Source: Lentzea sp. NEAU-D7
GTDB taxonomy: Bacteria > Actinomycetota > Actinomycetes > Mycobacteriales > Pseudonocardiaceae
NCBI RefSeq assembly: GCF_026242055.1
Contig: NZ_JAPJDL010000002.1
Location: forward strand, 310,001 to 374,000
Direction of reading: 5' to 3'
Length of the DNA: 64,000 bases
In this document: positions 22,192 to 31,128 of the stretch, piece by piece
How the letters are laid out: every line of letters starts with the position of its first letter
How positions within the stretch are numbered: the first letter of the stretch is position 1
Made by a program: the position numbers and the translations under genes
The notes under the pieces: model-generated
What the model saw: only the letters and a program-made list of their open reading frames with translations
Database searches by the model: none
Told to the model about the DNA's origin: nothing

Positions 22192-22602
22192 ATGGGGTCC
22201 TACGCCTGGCTGGAGCTGCACGACTTCGAGTGCCGAGCGTGCGGCCGGCTGTCCTGCTTCGAGTTTCAGCACAAGTGGGGGTCCCTCGACTGCGTCACCT
22301 GGTACGCCCTGGGAGACAAGCTCAACTGGGACGGACTGACCTACGGCGAGGAGGGCCACCGCCTCGTCGTGGCGAACGGCATCGCGGCGAGCAGCTGCAC
22401 GCACTGCGGTGGCCCGGAAGACGGCCAGGACCACCTCGACATCTTCGTGGAGAACGACGTCATCACCGCCGTGCAGTGGAGTGACCGGGAGTACGAGGGG
22501 CCGTTCGCCGTCATCGAGGACTACCCGCCGGGGTTGCCGCGCATCAGTCCTCGTAGTGGGAGCGCAGGCCCGCCATGTGCTCGCGGATGTCCTCGTCGGT
22601 GA
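22192..22602 (+). CDS. hypothetical protein with zinc-ribbon cysteines
   Basis: It has 136 residues and no family I recognise. It begins MGSYAWLELHDFECRACGRLS and later has SCTHCGGPED; the CxxC pairs suggest one bound zinc. Between them lies an aromatic, acidic stretch (WGSLDCVTWYALGDKLNWDG). ATG at 22192 is the first start after priA, 41 bases downstream. The last 19 codons (ending PPCARGCPRR) run antisense through the end of the next gene at 22544 and look like overprinted tail rather than conserved sequence. It could be a small regulator or an immunity-type protein; nothing shows which. Confidence 0.6.
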   Translation: MGSYAWLELHDFECRACGRLSCFEFQHKWGSLDCVTWYALGDKLNWDGLTYGEEGHRLVVANGIAASSCTHCGGPEDGQDHLDIFVENDVITAVQWSDREYEGPFAVIEDYPPGLPRISPRSGSAGPPCARGCPRR

Positions 22603-23011
22603 GCTTCTCGTACTCGAGGTACTCGCTCAGGTACGTCATGAGGTCGCCGCGTTCGGGGTGGTCCTCGCCCGCGATCACGTGCGCCGTCGTGCCCGCGATG
22701 CCCGCCGGGAACAGCAGGAAGCCGTCGAGGCCCGCCATGGTGTCGAAGGACGCGTTCTTGGCCTCCCACAGGGCCCAGACGTCCTCCTCGCGGCCGCACT
22801 CGGCGAGCAGGAGGGCGGCGAGTCCCAGTGCCTCGCTCACGCCCCAGCCCTCCTGGTGGGCGGCGGTCTCCTGGGCGAGCAGGTGCCGCAGCAGATCGGC
22901 GTCGCCGTCGCGGCGTTCGCGCAGCAGGAGGTGCAGCGCCTCCTCGCGGTCGGCCTCGTCGAGCGGGGTGTTCGTGAAACTGGTTCGCAACTGGTCAAGA
23001 TCGATCGACAC
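22544..23011 (-). CDS. hypothetical acidic helical protein
   Basis: It has 155 residues and is strongly acidic and alpha-helical, beginning MSIDLDQLRTSFTNTPLDEA and containing EALHLLLRERRDGDADLLRHLLAQ and ALGLAALLLAECGREEDVW. It has no signal peptide or membrane segment. GTG at 23011 lies 6 bases after a TAAGGT box (23018-23023), suggesting a leaderless mRNA. It is divergent from gamma-glutamyltransferase, with 65 bases between them. The length and repeat-like helices recall HEAT/TPR-type scaffolds, but no family was recognised. Confidence 0.65.
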   Translation of the reverse strand: MSIDLDQLRTSFTNTPLDEADREEALHLLLRERRDGDADLLRHLLAQETAAHQEGWGVSEALGLAALLLAECGREEDVWALWEAKNASFDTMAGLDGFLLFPAGIAGTTAHVIAGEDHPERGDLMTYLSEYLEYEKLTDEDIREHMAGLRSHYED

Positions 23012-23017
23012 GCCCGC

Positions 23018-23023
23018 ACCTTA
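23018..23023 (-). promoter_or_regulatory. candidate -10 box, leaderless start for the gene ending at 22544
   Basis: On the minus strand TAAGGT lies 6 bases before the GTG at 23011. No clear -35 is visible. Confidence 0.4.
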
Positions 23024-23076
23024 GGCCTTCCTCAAGGAGTGTTGCCATCCGGTCGCAACGGAGTAGAAGTTTCCGC

Positions 23077-24846
23077 ATGTTGCGAACGGTTGCCGCACTG
23101 ACGCTCTCCGTCGTACTGGTCGCTCCTGCTCCGGCAGGGGCGGCGGAGTCATCGCCACGCGTGCCCGAGCAGGTGGGCTGGGGAGGCGCTGTCTCCAGCG
23201 TCGACCCCGACGCGTCCCAGATCGGCATCGACGTGCTCCGCCGCGGTGGCAACGCCGTCGACGCCGCCGTCGCCACCGCCGCCGCGCTCGGCGTGACCGA
23301 CCCGTTCAGCGCGGGCATCGGTGGCGGCGGGTTCTTCGTCCACTACGACGCCCGCACCGGCCGCGTGTCCACTTTGGACGGCCGCGAGACCGCGCCGCGG
23401 TCCGCCACCGACCAGCTCTTCGTGGAGGACGGCAAGCCCCTGCCGTTCGCCGAGGCGATGACCAGCGGCAAGTCCGTCGGCGTCCCCGGAACGCCCAAGA
23501 CGTGGCAGCAGGCGCTGCGCAGGTGGGGCACGCTGAACCTGCGCGAGGCCATGGCGCCTGCGGAAGCGCTGGCACGGCGCGGTTTCACCGTCGACCAGAC
23601 GTTCAACTCGCAGATCGCGAACAACGCCGCCCGCTTCGCCGACTTCACCTCGACCCGCGACCTCTACCTGCCCGGCGGGCAGCCGCCCGCGGTCGGCAGC
23701 ACGTTCCGCAACCCGCAGCTCGCCGACACCTACCGCGAGCTCGCGCGCACCGAGCTCGCGTCGCTGTACGGCGGTGCGGTCGGCCGCGACCTGGTGCAGG
23801 CCGTGCGGAAGCCGCCGGTCGTGCCCGGCTCCACCCGCAACGTCCGCGCCGGCGACATGCAGCTCTCGGACCTGACCCGCTACCAGGTCGAGCGCCGCGA
23901 CCCGACGCACACGCGCTACCGCAGCCTCGACGTCTACGGCATGGCCGCGCCGTCGTCCGGTGGCACCACCGTCGGCGAGGCGCTCAACATCCTCGAGTCG
24001 ACCGACCTCTCGAAGGTCTCCGACGTCGAGTACCTGCACCGCTTCATCGAGTCGACCAAGCTCTCCTTCGCCGACCGCCTGCGCTGGGTCGGTGACCCGG
24101 CCTTCTCCCGCGTGCCGACCGAGGGCCTGCTGTCGCAGAGGTTCGCGGACAGCCGCGCGTGCCTGATCAAGCCCGACGCCGTGCTGCCCGCCCCGCAGCC
24201 CGCCGCCGACCCGCGCAACCCGCGGCCCTGCGAGGCCACCGCCGGTCTCGTGGCACAGCGCGAGGACGCCGAACGCACCACGCACCTCACGACGGCCGAC
24301 CGCTGGGGCAACGTCGTCGCCTACACCCTGACGATCGAGGCGGAGGGCGGCAGCGGCATCGTCGTGCCGAACCGCGGCTTCCTGCTCAACAACGAGCTCA
24401 CCGACTTCGAGTTCGTCGCCCCCACCCCCGGCGTCCCGCACCCGAACCTCCCCGGCCCCGGCAAGCGCCCGCGCTCGTCCATGGCCCCGACGATCGTCCT
24501 CGACCACGGCAAGCCCCTGCTCGCCGTCGGCTCGCCGGGCGGCTCCACCATCATCACCACGGTCACCCAGATCCTGACCGCCCGACTGGACCGCAAGATG
24601 TCCCTGCTCGACGCGGTGGCGGCCCCGCGCGCCTCCCAGCGCAACGCGGCCACCACCCCGGCCGAGGCGGCGTTCATCGCCGCCTCGACCGCCGCGGGGC
24701 TGCAGGCCATCGGGCACAGGTTCAGCCAGAACGCCGAGATCGGCGCCGCCACGGCCGTCGAACGAGCCGGTGACGGCCGCTGGCGTGCCGTCGCCGAGCC
24801 AACCCGGCGCGGCGGAGGTGCCGCCCACGTGGTGAAGGTGGGCTGA
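23077..24846 (+). CDS. ggt: gamma-glutamyltransferase, secreted
   Basis: It cleaves gamma-glutamyl bonds, for instance of glutathione or gamma-glutamyl amino acids, outside the membrane. It has 589 residues with a signal peptide (MLRTVAALTLSVVLVAPAPAGAA, cut near residue 23). The precursor is self-cleaved before a threonine: the motif TTHLTTADRWGN places that Thr at residue 401, giving a ~380-residue large and ~190-residue small subunit. The substrate pocket motif GSPGGSTI is also present (usual GSxGGxxI). Near the N-terminus the conserved GGNAVDAAVATAAALGVTDP is intact. A strong terminator follows at 24859-24893. Confidence 0.95.
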   Translation: MLRTVAALTLSVVLVAPAPAGAAESSPRVPEQVGWGGAVSSVDPDASQIGIDVLRRGGNAVDAAVATAAALGVTDPFSAGIGGGGFFVHYDARTGRVSTLDGRETAPRSATDQLFVEDGKPLPFAEAMTSGKSVGVPGTPKTWQQALRRWGTLNLREAMAPAEALARRGFTVDQTFNSQIANNAARFADFTSTRDLYLPGGQPPAVGSTFRNPQLADTYRELARTELASLYGGAVGRDLVQAVRKPPVVPGSTRNVRAGDMQLSDLTRYQVERRDPTHTRYRSLDVYGMAAPSSGGTTVGEALNILESTDLSKVSDVEYLHRFIESTKLSFADRLRWVGDPAFSRVPTEGLLSQRFADSRACLIKPDAVLPAPQPAADPRNPRPCEATAGLVAQREDAERTTHLTTADRWGNVVAYTLTIEAEGGSGIVVPNRGFLLNNELTDFEFVAPTPGVPHPNLPGPGKRPRSSMAPTIVLDHGKPLLAVGSPGGSTIITTVTQILTARLDRKMSLLDAVAAPRASQRNAATTPAEAAFIAASTAAGLQAIGHRFSQNAEIGAATAVERAGDGRWRAVAEPTRRGGGAAHVVKVG

Positions 24847-24858
24847 GCACGAACCGGC

Positions 24859-24893
24859 CCGGCCGGAGTGCGGAAGCCCCGCACTCCGGCCGG
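24859..24893. terminator. strong bidirectional terminator after ggt
   Basis: A 15-bp perfect stem: CCGGCCGGAGTGCGG (24859-24873) pairs with its exact complement at 24879-24893 around the 5-base loop AAGCC. It lies between convergent ggt and the DinB gene and likely ends both. Confidence 0.85.
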
Positions 24894-24920
24894 TCACGCT
24901 CGCTCGGCAGCGGACGACCG

Positions 24921-25439
24921 CTACTCGTTGGTGCGTCCGTCGATGCGTTCGCGGATGAGGTCGGCGTGACCGTTGTGCTGCGCGTACTCCTCGATGAGGT
25001 GGATGAAGAGCCAGCGCACCGAGATCTCGCCCACGCGCTCGTGCACGAAGGTGTCGTCGAGGTCCCGGCCCGCCACCGCCGCGCGGGACTCGGCCATCTC
25101 GGCGAGGAGGCCCGCGTACTCCTCCTCGGCGCGGGCGGGGTCCAGGTGCTCGAAGACGGCGTCCCGGTTGCCCGGCACGCCGTAGCGGGCCTGGACGTCC
25201 TCGCCCGCCAGGCGGCGGCGGAACCAGACGCGCTCGACGTCCGTCAGGTGGCGGATCAGGCCCAGCAGGGTCAGGTTCGACGGCGGCGTGGACGCCGTGG
25301 CGAGCTGCGCGCCGGAGAGACCCGCGCAGTTGGCCAGGAAGGTGGCGCGGTGGCGGTCCAGCCACGCTTCGAGCATCGGGCGTTCCGCGCCGAGCAGCGG
25401 TTCGTCGGCCGGGGTGACTTCGGGTGCCGTCCAGGTCAT
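24921..25439 (-). CDS. DinB/DUF664-family putative metalloenzyme
   Basis: It has 172 residues and a four-helix-bundle pattern. The family signature is LTLLGLIRHLTDVERVWFRR, with a metal-ligand His in the second helix and a second pair in EEYAQHNGHADLIRER near the C-terminus. Homologues include mycothiol- or bacillithiol-dependent enzymes and many of unknown role; in actinomycetes a mycothiol-linked transferase is plausible but not shown. ATG at 25439 is the first start in the domain; the frame is open far upstream. It is single-gene and ends 28 bases from the ggt terminator. Confidence 0.8.
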   Translation of the reverse strand: MTWTAPEVTPADEPLLGAERPMLEAWLDRHRATFLANCAGLSGAQLATASTPPSNLTLLGLIRHLTDVERVWFRRRLAGEDVQARYGVPGNRDAVFEHLDPARAEEEYAGLLAEMAESRAAVAGRDLDDTFVHERVGEISVRWLFIHLIEEYAQHNGHADLIRERIDGRTNE

Positions 25440-25607
25440 GGAGTCATGCCTAGCCGACACCGCCCGGCCTCGTCGCATCAGCCTCGTGACCTGGGTGGAT
25501 CCACCTTCCGGCCGAGGGCGGCGAGCGATCTTCCTACCATGGGCTGACGCGGGTTCGATACCGCGAGCCGATGTGGGCTGACCTGCGCGAACGGCACAGT
25601 TGACAAC

Positions 25608-25757
25608 ATGACGACGACCACTGCTTCCCACGCCCCGGCAATCCACCTCGACCTCCGCGCGCTGCTGCGGCCCGTGCTGACGGCTCTGCGGTTCACCGGC
25701 CACTTCGTCGTGGCGCTGGTGGGCGTGATCTTCCTCGGCAGCGCGTCCGAGCACTGA
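25608..25757 (+). CDS. 49-residue single-pass membrane protein
   Basis: This gene is too short for routine ORF lists. ATG at 25608 opens a frame of 49 residues: MTTTTASHAPAIHLDLRALL, then a basic RPVLTALRF, a hydrophobic helix FVVALVGVIFLGS, and the end ASEH. The codon use is GC-rich in third positions, as in real genes here. A TTGACA-like string (TTGACAAC) lies directly before the ATG. It is followed by def after 46 bases. Its role is unknown; small membrane proteins often modulate larger partners. Confidence 0.5.
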   Translation: MTTTTASHAPAIHLDLRALLRPVLTALRFTGHFVVALVGVIFLGSASEH

Positions 25758-25803
25758 CCGCGCTCCTCGTAGACTGGCCTCCAGTCCACACGAGGAGCAC
25801 TGC

Positions 25804-26352
25804 GTGACCGTCCAACCCATCCGCCTGTTCGGCGACCCCGTGCTGCGCACCGCGGCCACCGAGGTCACCGACTTCGACAAGGAACTGCGCACCCTGGTCA
25901 AGGACCTGTGGGACACGATGCAGAACGCGGGCGGGGCAGGCCTCGCCGCGCCTCAGCTCGGTGTTGGACTGCGTGTGTTCACGTACCACTGCGACGGTTT
26001 CGCCGGCCATCTCGTCAACCCGACGTGGGACGTGGTGGGCGAGGAGATGCAGGACGGCTCCGAGGGCTGCCTGTCGATCCCCGGCATGTCGTGGGACTGC
26101 AGGCGCCACCTGCACGTCGTGGCCAAGGGCTGGAACATGCACGGTGAGCCCGTCGAGGTCGAAGGCACCGAGACGCTGGCCCGCTGCATCCAGCACGAGA
26201 CGGACCACCTCGACGGCGTGATGTTCCTCGACCGCCTCGACGCCGACACCCGCAAGCGGGCCATGCGGGAAATCCGGCAGGCCGAGTGGTTCGACGGTAC
26301 GGTCCCCACCTTGAAGCAGAGCCCGCACCCACTCTTCGGCAGGTCCAGCTGA
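25804..26352 (+). CDS. def: peptide deformylase
   Basis: It removes the N-formyl group from new proteins, with a metal in the active site. It has 182 residues. All three motifs are present: [15 protein letters not shown] with the metal ligand Cys89, and QHETDHLDG with metal ligands His131 and His135 and catalytic Glu132. The GTG start has GAGGAG 6 bases upstream. It is followed by fmt after 2 bases, so formylation and deformylation enzymes are co-expressed; rsmB completes the operon. Confidence 0.96.
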   Translation: MTVQPIRLFGDPVLRTAATEVTDFDKELRTLVKDLWDTMQNAGGAGLAAPQLGVGLRVFTYHCDGFAGHLVNPTWDVVGEEMQDGSEGCLSIPGMSWDCRRHLHVVAKGWNMHGEPVEVEGTETLARCIQHETDHLDGVMFLDRLDADTRKRAMREIRQAEWFDGTVPTLKQSPHPLFGRSS

Positions 26353-26354
26353 CC

Positions 26355-27281
26355 ATGCGACTCGTGTTCGCCGGTACGCCCGAGGTCGCACTGCCCTCGC
26401 TGCGCGCCCTCATCGACTCCCCCCGCCACGACGTCGTCGCCGTGGTCACCCGTCCCGACGCGCCCTCCGGCCGCGGCCGCCGGCTCGAGCGCTCCCCGGT
26501 GGGCGCGCTCGCCGACGAGCACGGCATCGAGGTCCTCACGCCCGCCAAGGCGGGAGAACCCGAGTTCCTGGACCGCCTGCGCGCGCTGGAACCCGACCTC
26601 TGCCCGGTCGTCGCCTACGGCAACCTGCTCCCGCAGCGCACGCTCGACGTGCCGAGGTTCGGCTGGGTCAACCTCCACTTCTCCGTGCTGCCCGCGTGGC
26701 GCGGCGCCGCGCCGGTGCAGGCCTCCGTGCGCAACGGCGACGACATCACGGGCGCCTCGACGTTCCGCATCGTGAAGGAGCTCGACGCGGGCCCCGTGTT
26801 CGGCGTGGTCACCGAGAAGGTGCGCGACCGCGACACCTCCGGCGACCTGCTGACCCGGCTGTCCGTCTCGGGAGCCGACCTCCTGCTGTCCACTGTGGAC
26901 GGCATCGAGGACGGCAGCCTGGTCGCCGTAGACCAGCCCACCGACGGCGTCACCTACGCCGCGAAGATCACCGTCGAGGACGCGCGCCTCGACTTCACCG
27001 CACCCGCCGTGGCCGTGGACCGCCTGGCGCGCGCCGTGACGCCGGAGCCCGGCGCGTGGGCCGAGTTCCGCGGAGAGCGGCTCAAGCTCGGCCCCGTGAC
27101 GCCGGTGGCCGACGTGTCGCTGCCGGCGGGCGAGGTGCTCGTCGAGCGCAAGCGCGTGCTCGTGGGCACCGCGACCACCGCCGTGGCCCTCGGTGAGGTC
27201 CAGGCACAGGGCAAGAAGCGCATGGCCGCCACCGACTGGGCACGCGGCGTGCGGATCGAAACAGGGGAGCGCATCGCATGA
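26355..27281 (+). CDS. fmt: methionyl-tRNA formyltransferase
   Basis: It adds the formyl group to initiator methionyl-tRNA, using 10-formyltetrahydrofolate. It has 308 residues. ATG at 26355 gives the family start [20 protein letters not shown]; the frame is open into def but that part is antifamily. The catalytic region [20 protein letters not shown] contains the conserved His and the SLLPxxRG-like segment. C-terminal residues from about 200 form the OB-like tRNA-binding domain. The start is 2 bases after def and the stop overlaps the rsmB ATG. Confidence 0.96.
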   Translation: MRLVFAGTPEVALPSLRALIDSPRHDVVAVVTRPDAPSGRGRRLERSPVGALADEHGIEVLTPAKAGEPEFLDRLRALEPDLCPVVAYGNLLPQRTLDVPRFGWVNLHFSVLPAWRGAAPVQASVRNGDDITGASTFRIVKELDAGPVFGVVTEKVRDRDTSGDLLTRLSVSGADLLLSTVDGIEDGSLVAVDQPTDGVTYAAKITVEDARLDFTAPAVAVDRLARAVTPEPGAWAEFRGERLKLGPVTPVADVSLPAGEVLVERKRVLVGTATTAVALGEVQAQGKKRMAATDWARGVRIETGERIA

Positions 27282-28762
27282 CCAACCACTCGCGAGGCGC
27301 CTCCAAGCCTTCCCGCCCGAGCAGGCCGCACCCGCCGCGCCGGCGCACCGGACCCACCAGGCCGCCCGTGGAGGATCCGGCACGCCTCGCCGCGCTGGAG
27401 ACCCTGCGCGCCGTGCGGCAGCGGGACGCGTACGCGAACCTGGTGCTGCCGCAGATGCTCCGCGACCGGCGCATCACCGGCCGCGACGCCGCGCTGGCCA
27501 CCGAACTGACCTACGGCGCGGCGCGCGCACAGGGACTGCTCGACGCCGTCATCGAGGCCTGCTCGGACCGACCGCTGTCCGAAGTGGACGGCTCGGCGCT
27601 CGACGCGCTGCGGCTGGGCACGTACCAGCTGCTGCGCACCCGGATTCCGTCGCACGCCGCGGTCGCCTCGACCGTCGACCTCGTGCGGGCCGAGCTCGGG
27701 TCCGGCATCGCGGGCTTCGTCAACGCCGTCCTGCGCCGCGTGGCGGAGCAGGACGAGGCGGCGTGGGTCGACGAGCTCGCACCCGACCCGGACACCGACC
27801 CGATCGGCAACCTGGCCTTCACCCACGCCCACCCGCGCTGGATCGCGCAGGCGTTCGCGGAGGCCCTCGGCAGCCGCGAGGAACCGCTGAAGCGGGCCCT
27901 CGAGGCCGACGACGCGCGCCCGGCCGTGCACCTGGTGGCACGGCCCGGCGAGGTCAGCGCCGACGAACTCGCCGCGATCGTCGGCGGGGACGTGGCGCCG
28001 TACTCGCCGTACGGCGTGCACCTGGAGACCGGTGCGGGCGACCCGGGCGATCTCGAGCCCGTCCGGGAACGCCTCGCCAACGTCCAGGACGAGGGCAGCC
28101 AGCTCTGTGCCCTGGCCCTCACGCGCGCACCGCTCGAAGGCGGCGACGACGGGGGCACGGACGACCGCTGGCTCGACCTCTGCGCGGGCCCCGGCGGCAA
28201 GGCCGCCCTGCTGGCCGCGCTGGTCGGCCTCGAAGGCGGCGAACTGATCGCCGTCGAGAAGGCACCCCACCGCGCCGAGCTCGTGCGCAAGATCACCTCA
28301 GGCCTGCCGATCACCGTGGAGGTGGCCGACGGGCGCGAGACCGACTTCCTGGAAGGGGCGTTCGACCGCGTGCTGGTCGACGCGCCCTGCACCGGTCTCG
28401 GTGCCCTGCGCAGGCGCCCGGAAGCGCGGTGGAGGCGCCAGCCCGCCGACGTCGGCACGCTCACGAAGCTGCAACGCGAGCTGCTGACCGAGGCGCTGCG
28501 ACTGGTGCGCCCTGGCGGCGTGGTGGCTTATGTCGTGTGCTCACCTCATCTCTCGGAGACCGTGGGGGTGGTGACGGACGTCGCGCGGCGGACCGGGGCC
28601 GAAGTGCTGGACACGCGGGAGTTCTTCCCGGGAGTTCCGGACCTCGGGGAAGGACCGCACGTTCAGCTCTGGCCCCATCTGCACGGCACCGACGCGATGT
28701 TCTGCGTGGTGCTGCGACGCCCTCTTCGAGCGCTCGGGAACGACGCTAGCGACGAGGTCTGA
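27278..28762 (+). CDS. rsmB: 16S rRNA cytosine-C5 methyltransferase (Sun/RsmB family)
   Basis: It probably methylates C967 of 16S rRNA in the E. coli numbering. It has 494 residues. Residues about 30-170 are the NusB-like RNA-binding domain ([20 protein letters not shown]). The SAM-binding site is [16 protein letters not shown], the catalytic loop [19 protein letters not shown], and the second cysteine [12 protein letters not shown]. An Arg/Pro-rich N-terminal tail is an extension. The ATG overlaps the fmt stop. A 12-bp terminator follows at 28832-28859. Confidence 0.94.
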   Translation: MTNHSRGASKPSRPSRPHPPRRRTGPTRPPVEDPARLAALETLRAVRQRDAYANLVLPQMLRDRRITGRDAALATELTYGAARAQGLLDAVIEACSDRPLSEVDGSALDALRLGTYQLLRTRIPSHAAVASTVDLVRAELGSGIAGFVNAVLRRVAEQDEAAWVDELAPDPDTDPIGNLAFTHAHPRWIAQAFAEALGSREEPLKRALEADDARPAVHLVARPGEVSADELAAIVGGDVAPYSPYGVHLETGAGDPGDLEPVRERLANVQDEGSQLCALALTRAPLEGGDDGGTDDRWLDLCAGPGGKAALLAALVGLEGGELIAVEKAPHRAELVRKITSGLPITVEVADGRETDFLEGAFDRVLVDAPCTGLGALRRRPEARWRRQPADVGTLTKLQRELLTEALRLVRPGGVVAYVVCSPHLSETVGVVTDVARRTGAEVLDTREFFPGVPDLGEGPHVQLWPHLHGTDAMFCVVLRRPLRALGNDASDEV

Positions 28763-28831
28763 CAGAGCCGGGCCTCTTCGCCCCTCCACAGACCCCGCGG
28801 CATCCGAGTTCACCGGTTCGAGTGATTGCCG

Positions 28832-28859
28832 GGCCGGGCGAGCAACGGCTCGCCCGGCC
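28832..28859. terminator. strong terminator between rsmB and the propeller gene
   Basis: GGCCGGGCGAGC (28832-28843) pairs perfectly with GCTCGCCCGGCC (28848-28859), loop AACG. The stem of 12 GC-rich pairs lies between convergent genes and likely serves both. Confidence 0.85.
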
Positions 28860-28866
28860 ACTCGCG

Positions 28867-29862
28867 TCAGGCCTTCAGCACGTGCAGCTGTGCCGGCTGG
28901 CCGAACCGGTTGCCCACCGCGTAGACCCAGCGGCCGCCGGGACCCCACGCCAGACTCGCCTGGTACAGGTACGGAGCCTCGTACGAACGGGACTCGTCGA
29001 GCGAGCCCGCCGGGTACAGGCGCACGGACGTGTCGCTGTTGACGCCCGCTGCGAGAGCACCGGAGTCGGCGCTCACCGCCACCGCCACCGGGTAGGGCCC
29101 GGTGTTGTAGGTGCCGCGCACCGCGAGGGTGTCGCTCGTGTACGACTGGATCTGGTACGGCGCCCCGCTCGCCACGTGCACCTGGCTGCCGTCCTGCGAG
29201 AACTCGACGTCGGCCAGGTTGCTGCCCGCCTCGCGGGACGCCTGGACGGCGAGCCCGTCGCCCTGCTCGCGCAGGACGACGAGGTCCGAGGGCGAGAGGC
29301 TCGGCTGGCCCGCCGCCAGCAGACCGGGCCTCGCGGGCGACGTCGCGAGCTGCTGCGGGCTGTAGTGCCCGGTCACGAGGCCCGTGCGGGCGTCCGCGCC
29401 GTTGAACGAGACACGGCCGATGCCGCCGCCCCACGTGTCACAGCCGTAGCTGAAGTACAGGCGGTTGTTGGTGATCGCGAGGTCGGACGGGCACACCTCA
29501 CCGACCGGGTAACGAGCCCGCTCGGTCAGCGTGAGCGTGTCCAGCGCGGCGATCGCGCCGTACTGCGACAGGGCGACGAAGACCGTCTCGCCGTCCGGGC
29601 TCAGCGCCAGACCCGTGGCGCCGGGCAGGTTCGACAGCTTGGTGACCGCGTTGCCCGACAGGTCCGTGACGGCGACGGCGTTGTCGGTCTTGCTGCTCAC
29701 GAACACGTGGCCCAGCGTCGGGTCGACCACGATGTCCGAGAAGGACTTGAGCGCCAGCGGCACGGTGCGCTGCGGCGGTTCCGCGGTCGCGGGAAGGGCT
29801 GTGGCCGCCAGTAAGGCGGCCGTCATCGCGGTGGCGCTGAGCCACCGGTTCCTCTTGCGCAT
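28867..29862 (-). CDS. secreted beta-propeller (YncE/lactonase-like) protein
   Basis: It has 331 residues with a signal peptide (MRKRNRWLSATAMTAALLAA, cut after ATA near residue 27). The mature protein is a run of WD-like/YVTN-like blades: SDIVVDPTLGHVFVSSKTDN, GNAVTKLSNLPGATGLALSP, SQDGSQVHVASGA, AVAVSADSGALAAGV. Seven blades are plausible. Such proteins bind or hold ligands outside the cell; the lactonase relation is only fold-level and no catalytic residues are recognised. GAGGGGAGC precedes the ATG. The gene is divergent from the flavoprotein at 29951. Confidence 0.78.
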   Translation of the reverse strand: MRKRNRWLSATAMTAALLAATALPATAEPPQRTVPLALKSFSDIVVDPTLGHVFVSSKTDNAVAVTDLSGNAVTKLSNLPGATGLALSPDGETVFVALSQYGAIAALDTLTLTERARYPVGEVCPSDLAITNNRLYFSYGCDTWGGGIGRVSFNGADARTGLVTGHYSPQQLATSPARPGLLAAGQPSLSPSDLVVLREQGDGLAVQASREAGSNLADVEFSQDGSQVHVASGAPYQIQSYTSDTLAVRGTYNTGPYPVAVAVSADSGALAAGVNSDTSVRLYPAGSLDESRSYEAPYLYQASLAWGPGGRWVYAVGNRFGQPAQLHVLKA

Positions 29863-29937
29863 CTTGCTCCCCTCAGTGTGCGGGTGATCACCCGCGGTAG
29901 GGGACGTTATCGGCGGCCCCCGACAAAAAAGACCGCC

Positions 29938-29943
29938 TAACAT
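29938..29943 (+). promoter_or_regulatory. candidate -10 box, leaderless start for the flavoprotein
   Basis: TAACAT lies 7 bases before the GTG at 29951, in the 88-base gap of a divergent gene pair. No FMN riboswitch motif is present in this gap. Confidence 0.42.
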
Positions 29944-29950
29944 CGCAGCG

Positions 29951-30451
29951 GTGACTACGCGTGGATTGCTCGGATTGGTCGCTTCCGGATGCGGCGGTGT
30001 CGAGTCGTGGTTCCGCACCGAGCTCGCCGAGCCGGCCGTGCAACTGGGGTGGCGGTTGGCCATCACGTTCACGCCCACCGTCGTCCCGTGGTTCGAGGAG
30101 GCCGGAGAGCTGGGCAAGCTGCAGGCGCTCACCGACCTCCCCGTCCGCTGGGAGCCGCGGATGCCGAGCCAGCCCAAGCCCTACCCGACGCCGGACGCGT
30201 TCGTCTTCGCCCCCGCCAGCGCGAACTCCGTGGCCAAGCTGGCCCTGGGCATCGGTGACAACCAGGCGCTGACCGCGCTGAACGAAGCCATGGGCGTCGA
30301 GAACTGCAAGGTCGTCGTCATGCCCCAGGCCAACGCGGACAAGCGCCGTCACCCCATGTGGGAGACGCACGTCACGACACTCACCAATGCGGGTGTCGTA
30401 GTGGTCTCAGACGTGGCTCCCCGCAGGCTGCTCGACCTGCTGGACACCTAG
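29951..30451 (+). CDS. flavoprotein of the CoaC/UbiX fold
   Basis: It has 166 residues. The N-terminus [20 protein letters not shown] matches the flavin-binding start of the HFCD (phosphopantothenoylcysteine decarboxylase-like) fold, and [25 protein letters not shown] is its second signature, with ASANS in the flavin contact. [20 protein letters not shown] is the third part. It is shorter than CoaC and lacks its substrate clamp sequence. It sits directly before the riboflavin gene cluster, which suggests a role linked to flavin, but the substrate is unknown. rpe starts 11 bases later. Confidence 0.8.
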   Translation: MTTRGLLGLVASGCGGVESWFRTELAEPAVQLGWRLAITFTPTVVPWFEEAGELGKLQALTDLPVRWEPRMPSQPKPYPTPDAFVFAPASANSVAKLALGIGDNQALTALNEAMGVENCKVVVMPQANADKRRHPMWETHVTTLTNAGVVVVSDVAPRRLLDLLDT

Positions 30452-30454
30452 ACT
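30449..30454 (+). promoter_or_regulatory. candidate -10 box for rpe and the riboflavin operon
   Basis: TAGACT overlaps the stop of the preceding gene and lies 8 bases before the rpe GTG at 30463. It may supply an internal leaderless promoter for the rib cluster. Confidence 0.38.
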
Positions 30455-30462
30455 TCACCCTC

Positions 30463-31128
30463 GTGGTCCACACGCCGATGATCGCCCCCAGCATCCTGTC
30501 CGCCGACTTCGCGCGCCTCGCCGACGAGCTCGCCGCGGTACCCACGTCGGACTGGATCCACGTCGACGTCATGGACAACCACTTCGTGCCGAACCTGACG
30601 CTCGGCCTGCCCGTGGTGAAGTCGCTGCTCCAGGTCACCGACATCCCGATCGACTGCCACCTGATGATCGAGGACCCGGACCGCTGGGCCATCGGCTACG
30701 CGGAAGCGGGCGCGTACAACGTGACCGTGCACGTCGAGGCCGCGAACGACCCGATCGCGCTGGCCAAGAACCTGAAGGCCGCGGGCAGCAAGGCCGGTCT
30801 GAGCATCAAGCCCGGCACCCCGCTGGAACCGTACGTCGAGGTGCTGAAGCACTACGACACGCTGCTGGTCATGTCGGTCGAGCCCGGTTTCGGCGGCCAG
30901 AGCTTCATGGCCGACGTGCTGGACAAGGTCCGCCAGGCCCGCCACCTCGTCGACACCGGGCACCTCACGCTGCTGGTGGAGATCGACGGCGGCATCAACG
31001 CCGACACGATCGAACAGGCCGCGCAGGCCGGTGTGGACTGCTTCGTCGCCGGGTCCGCCGTGTACGACGCCGCGGACCCCGGCAAGGCCGTCGAGGCCCT
31101 GCGAGCCCAGGCAGCCGGTGCGAGGTGA
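30463..31128 (+). CDS. rpe: ribulose-phosphate 3-epimerase
   Basis: It interconverts ribulose 5-phosphate and xylulose 5-phosphate. The product or substrate ribulose 5-phosphate is also the substrate of RibB, which fits the position ahead of the rib genes. It has 221 residues. GTG at 30463 gives [20 protein letters not shown], the usual start; the longer frame runs back into the flavoprotein. The TIM-barrel motifs are [16 protein letters not shown] and [14 protein letters not shown], with metal ligands (His/Asp) in the first and the phosphate site near [11 protein letters not shown]. The stop overlaps the ribD start. Confidence 0.95.
   Translation: MVHTPMIAPSILSADFARLADELAAVPTSDWIHVDVMDNHFVPNLTLGLPVVKSLLQVTDIPIDCHLMIEDPDRWAIGYAEAGAYNVTVHVEAANDPIALAKNLKAAGSKAGLSIKPGTPLEPYVEVLKHYDTLLVMSVEPGFGGQSFMADVLDKVRQARHLVDTGHLTLLVEIDGGINADTIEQAAQAGVDCFVAGSAVYDAADPGKAVEALRAQAAGAR

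Noticed and set aside
25549-25570. Sequence CGCGGGTTCGATACCGCG like a tRNA T-arm
   Set aside because: The loop would have eight bases, and no acceptor, D-arm or anticodon arm is found in the 70 bases upstream.
29863-30462. FMN riboswitch ahead of the riboflavin genes
   Set aside because: The conserved FMN element core is absent in 29863-29950, and the gaps before rpe, ribD and ribE are under 12 bases.
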